Part shown: piece by piece, positions 61,429-64,000 of the stretch
How the letters are laid out: the number at the start of each line of letters is the position of its first letter
Numbering within the stretch: position 1 is the first letter of the stretch
Assembly: GCF_019925205.1 (NCBI RefSeq)
Contig: NC_083560.1
Span: 152,170,758 to 152,234,757, forward strand
Reading direction: 5' to 3'
DNA: 64,000 nucleotides
Origin: Metopolophium dirhodum
Lineage: Eukaryota; Arthropoda; Insecta; Hemiptera; Aphididae
Notes under the pieces: model-generated
What the model saw: the letters and a program-made list of their open reading frames with translations, nothing else
What the model was told of the DNA's origin: nothing
Databases searched by the model: none
Position numbers and translations under genes: made by a program

Positions 61429-64000
61429 GTTGTTGATGAATAAGACTTCAGACAATTGCAAATACATTAGTCAACTATAGATAGATTAGTTGTACGCAAA
61501 ACTAGAATTTAGAAGTCAATAAATACGTTGATATTAACATTATTCATTGTTGGCGTACATCATTTCAAATTAAAAAAAAAAACATAATATGTTGATGAAG
61601 AAGACTTCAGACAATTGCAAATACATTTATCCATTATAAATTAACTAGATGTTCAGAAAACTAGAATTTAGAACTCAATTATTACGTTAATAAAACATTT
61701 TTCATTGATGGGGTAAATCATTTCAAATAAAAAAAACACATAAGTTGTTGTTGAATAAGACTTCAGACAATTGCAAATACATTAGTCACCTATAGATAGA
61801 TTAGTTGTACGCAAAACTAGAATTTAGAAGTCAATAAATACGTTGATACTAACATTATTCATTGTTGGGGTACATCATTTCAAATTAAAAAAAAAACATA
61901 ATTATGTTGATGAAGAAGACTTCAGACAATTGCAAATACATTTATCCACTATAAATTAACTAGATGTTCAGAAAACTAGAATTTAGAACTCAATTATTAC
62001 GTTAATAAAACATTTTTCATTGATGGGGTAAATCATTTCAAATAAAAAAAAACACATAAGTTGTTGTTGAATAAGACTTCAGACAATTGCAAATACATTA
62101 GTCACCTATAGATAGATTAGTTGTACGCAAAACTAGAATTTAGAAGTCAATAAATACGTTGATATTAACATTATTCATTGTTGGGGTACATCATTTCAAA
62201 TTAAAAAAAAAACATAATATGTTGATGAAGAAGACTTCAGACAATTGCAAATACATTTATCCACTATACATAAACTAGATGATCTGAAAAACCAGAATTT
62301 CGAACTCAAAAATTACGTTAATATTAACATTATTCATTGTTGGGTTACATCATTTCAAATAAAAGAATAAACATAATATGTTGATGAATAAGACTTCAGA
62401 CAATTGCAAATACATTAGTCACCTATAGATAGATTAGTTGTACGCAAAACTAGAATTTAGAAGTCAATAAATACGTCGATATTAACATTATTCATTGTTG
62501 GGGTACATCATTTCAAATTAAAAAAAAAACATAATATGTTGATGAAGAAGACTTCAGACAATTGCAAATACATTTATCCACTATAAATTAACTAGATGTT
62601 CAGAAAACTAGAATTTAGAACTCAATATTAACGCTTATATGGACAATTTTTAGTCTTGGGTTCCATAATTTCAAATTTATAAAAAAACATATTAAGTTGA
62701 TGAATAAGACTTTAGTCAATTGCAAATACATTAGTCACCTATAGATAGATTAGTTGTACGCAAAACTAGAATTTAGAAGTCAATAAATATTTTGATATTA
62801 AGATTTTCATTGTTGGGGTACAACATTTCAAATTAAAAAAAAACATAATTTGTTGACGAATAAGACTTCAGACAATTGCAAATACATTAGTCACCTTTAG
62901 TTAGATTAGTTGAACCCAAAACTAGAATTTAGAACTCAATTATTACGTTAATAAAACATTTTTCATTGATGGGGTAAATCATTTCAAATAAAAAAAACAC
63001 ATAAGTTGTTGTTGAATAAGACTTCAGGTAATTGCAAATACATTTATCCACTATACATAAACTAGATGATCAGAAAAACCAGAATTTAAAACTCAAAAAT
63101 TACGTTAATATTAACATTTTTCATTGATGGGGTAAATCATTTCAAATAAAAAAAACACATAAGTTGTTGTTGAATAAGACTTCAGGTAATTGCAAATACA
63201 TTTATCTACTATACATAAACTAGATGATCAGAAAAACCAGAATTTAAAACTCAAAAATTACGTTAATATTAACATTTTTCATTGATGGGGTAAATCATTT
63301 CAAATAAAAAAAACACATAAGTTGTTGTTGAATAAGACTTCAGACAATTGCAAATACATTAGTCACCTATAGATAGATTAGTTGTACGCAAAACTAGAAT
63401 TTAGAAGTCAATAAATACGTTGATACTAACATTATTCATTGTTGGGGTACATCATTTCAAATTAAAAAAAAAACATAATTATGTTGATGAAGAAGACTTC
63501 AGACAATTGCAAATACATTTATCCACTATAAATTAACTAGATGTTCAGAAAACTAGAATTTAGAACTCAATTATTACGTTAATAAAACATTTTTCATTGA
63601 TGGGGTAAATCATTTCAAATAAAAAAAACACATAAGTTGTTGTTGAATAAGACTTCAGACAATTGCAAATACATTAGTCACCTATAGATAGATTAGTTGT
63701 ACGCAAAACTAGAATTTAGAAGTCAATAAATACGTTGATATTAACATTATTCATTGTTGGGGTACATCATTTCAAATTAAAAAAAAAACATAATATGTTG
63801 ATGAAGAAGACTTCAGACAATTGCAAATACATTTATCCACTATACATAAACTAGATGATCTGAAAAACCAGAATTTCGAACTCAAAAATTACGTTAATAT
63901 TAACATTATTCATTGTTGGGTTACATCATTTCAAATAAAAGAATAAACATAATATGTTGATGAATAAGACTTCAGACAATTGCAAATACATTAGTCACCT
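61429..64000 (+). repeat. HOR block 38: at least 16 monomers, cut by the window end
   Basis: Order A2-Bt-C1-Bx-C1-D2-L-H-I-J-E(tatccac)-E-C1-Bx-C1-D2-(partial L). Two E monomers are in tandem at 63,005 and 63,163, with no A-type opener after them. The C1-Bx-C1-D2-L order then starts again, giving an internal repeat at 1576-bp spacing (anchors 62,233 and 63,809). J has the gaaccc form. The last monomer is truncated by the window edge. Confidence 0.92.

Larger units (their letters stand above)
1..64000 (+). repeat. Tandem satellite array, ~157-bp monomers with higher-order structure
   Basis: The entire window is a head-to-tail array of about 407 monomers. The word gacttcag (rarely gactttag or aacttcag) recurs at 156-159 bp from position 16 to 63,968, always on the + strand. 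The first monomer has 41 G or C in 158 bases. Each monomer has a conserved opening core (gacttcag, then caattgcaaat), a lineage-specific middle, and an A-rich tail with a run of 8-12 A. About two dozen monomer types are arranged in recurrent orders, so this is a higher-order repeat (HOR) array and not a simple tandem repeat. Such size, A+T richness and nucleosome-scale period are typical of eukaryotic centromeric or pericentromeric satellites; that location is inferred. No transposon, gene or unique sequence interrupts it. The array runs off both ends of the window. Confidence 0.98.

Noticed and set aside
1..64000. Open reading frames in the repeat
   Set aside because: Stops (taa, tag, tga) are frequent in all frames of every monomer type, and most monomer lengths (157, 158) are not multiples of three, so the frame changes from copy to copy. 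Any ORF here is short and a by-product of the repeat.
1..64000. CRISPR array
   Set aside because: Repeats are contiguous at 157 bp and there are no unique spacers between short conserved repeats; the variable parts themselves recur many times.
1..64000. Mammalian CENP-B box
   Set aside because: The essential TTCG...CGGG pattern is not present. D has ttcg and L has cggg in attgtcgggg, but never in the required spacing that I could see.
1..64000. Assignment to a named satellite of about 159 bp (for example the rose centromeric repeat of that size)
   Set aside because: Only the length agrees with my memory; I cannot recall or compare the sequence. A BLAST search of one monomer against satellite libraries would decide.
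1..64000. Yeast-type ARS consensus in the reverse complement of the A-rich tails (ttatgttttt)
   Set aside because: Each copy has a mismatch to the consensus, and such words are expected by chance in this base composition.
1..64000. Telomeric or subtelomeric repeat
   Set aside because: No short G-rich telomere motif of any known kind is present, and the period is about 157 bp.

Overview
The whole 64 kb is one uninterrupted head-to-tail satellite DNA array. I count about 407 monomers of 156-159 bp, all on the same strand and about 25% G+C (41 of 158 bases in the first monomer). I found no gene, RNA gene, mobile element or unique spacer. An array of this size with higher-order repeats points to a eukaryotic nuclear chromosome, most likely a centromere or pericentromeric/heterochromatic block. 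The taxon cannot be read from the sequence; a plant or an animal is possible. All positions below come from hand-tracking the anchor word gacttcag (variants gactttag, aacttcag), which recurs every 156-159 bp. Monomer starts are set 15 bases before the anchor.

Two main monomer lineages are interleaved. 'Alpha' monomers (types A, A2, C, C1, Cg, G, I, J, L, N, O) carry attagtcacc/attagtcat..., then gttgtacgcaaaactag, and usually gaagtcaataa. 'Beta' monomers (B, B1, Bt, B2, B3, Bx, H, K) carry tttatcca...aaattaactag, then atgttcagaaaactag and aactcaatta. A third, beta-related group (D, E, E2, F, M) carries actatacataaactagatgatc[a/t]gaaaa. Each monomer ends in an A-rich tail with a run of 8-12 A. 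A near-invariant core (gacttcag + caattgcaaat) opens each one.

The monomers form higher-order repeat (HOR) blocks. A block almost always starts with an A-type monomer and usually ends with an E-type monomer. I delimit 38 blocks of 4 to 27 monomers (629 bp to 4.2 kb).

Three zones succeed each other. (1) About 1-12,428: blocks of A, B, C, B1, C1, D, F, G, L and E, with a canonical 10-mer of 1572 bp, a short-long-short super-period near 5.3-5.8 kb and an inner 473-bp trimer. (2) About 12,429-40,955: the H-I-J cassette, the ggcg alpha tail (Cg) and the tccattataa beta (Bt) appear and D nearly vanishes; shortened, chimeric and one truncated monomer lie here, plus the two longest blocks. (3) About 40,956-64,000: the block-opening monomer becomes A2 (gtcaacta), K, N, O and E2 become common, and a 4566-bp super-repeat and a nearly identical pair of 1.1-kb blocks are seen.

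The overall picture is a living record of unequal exchange and local homogenisation. Block-sized duplications are marked by private substitutions, crossovers sit at a shared mid-monomer box, and one half-monomer deletion shifts the repeat phase. Nothing in the window codes for protein in any convincing way.
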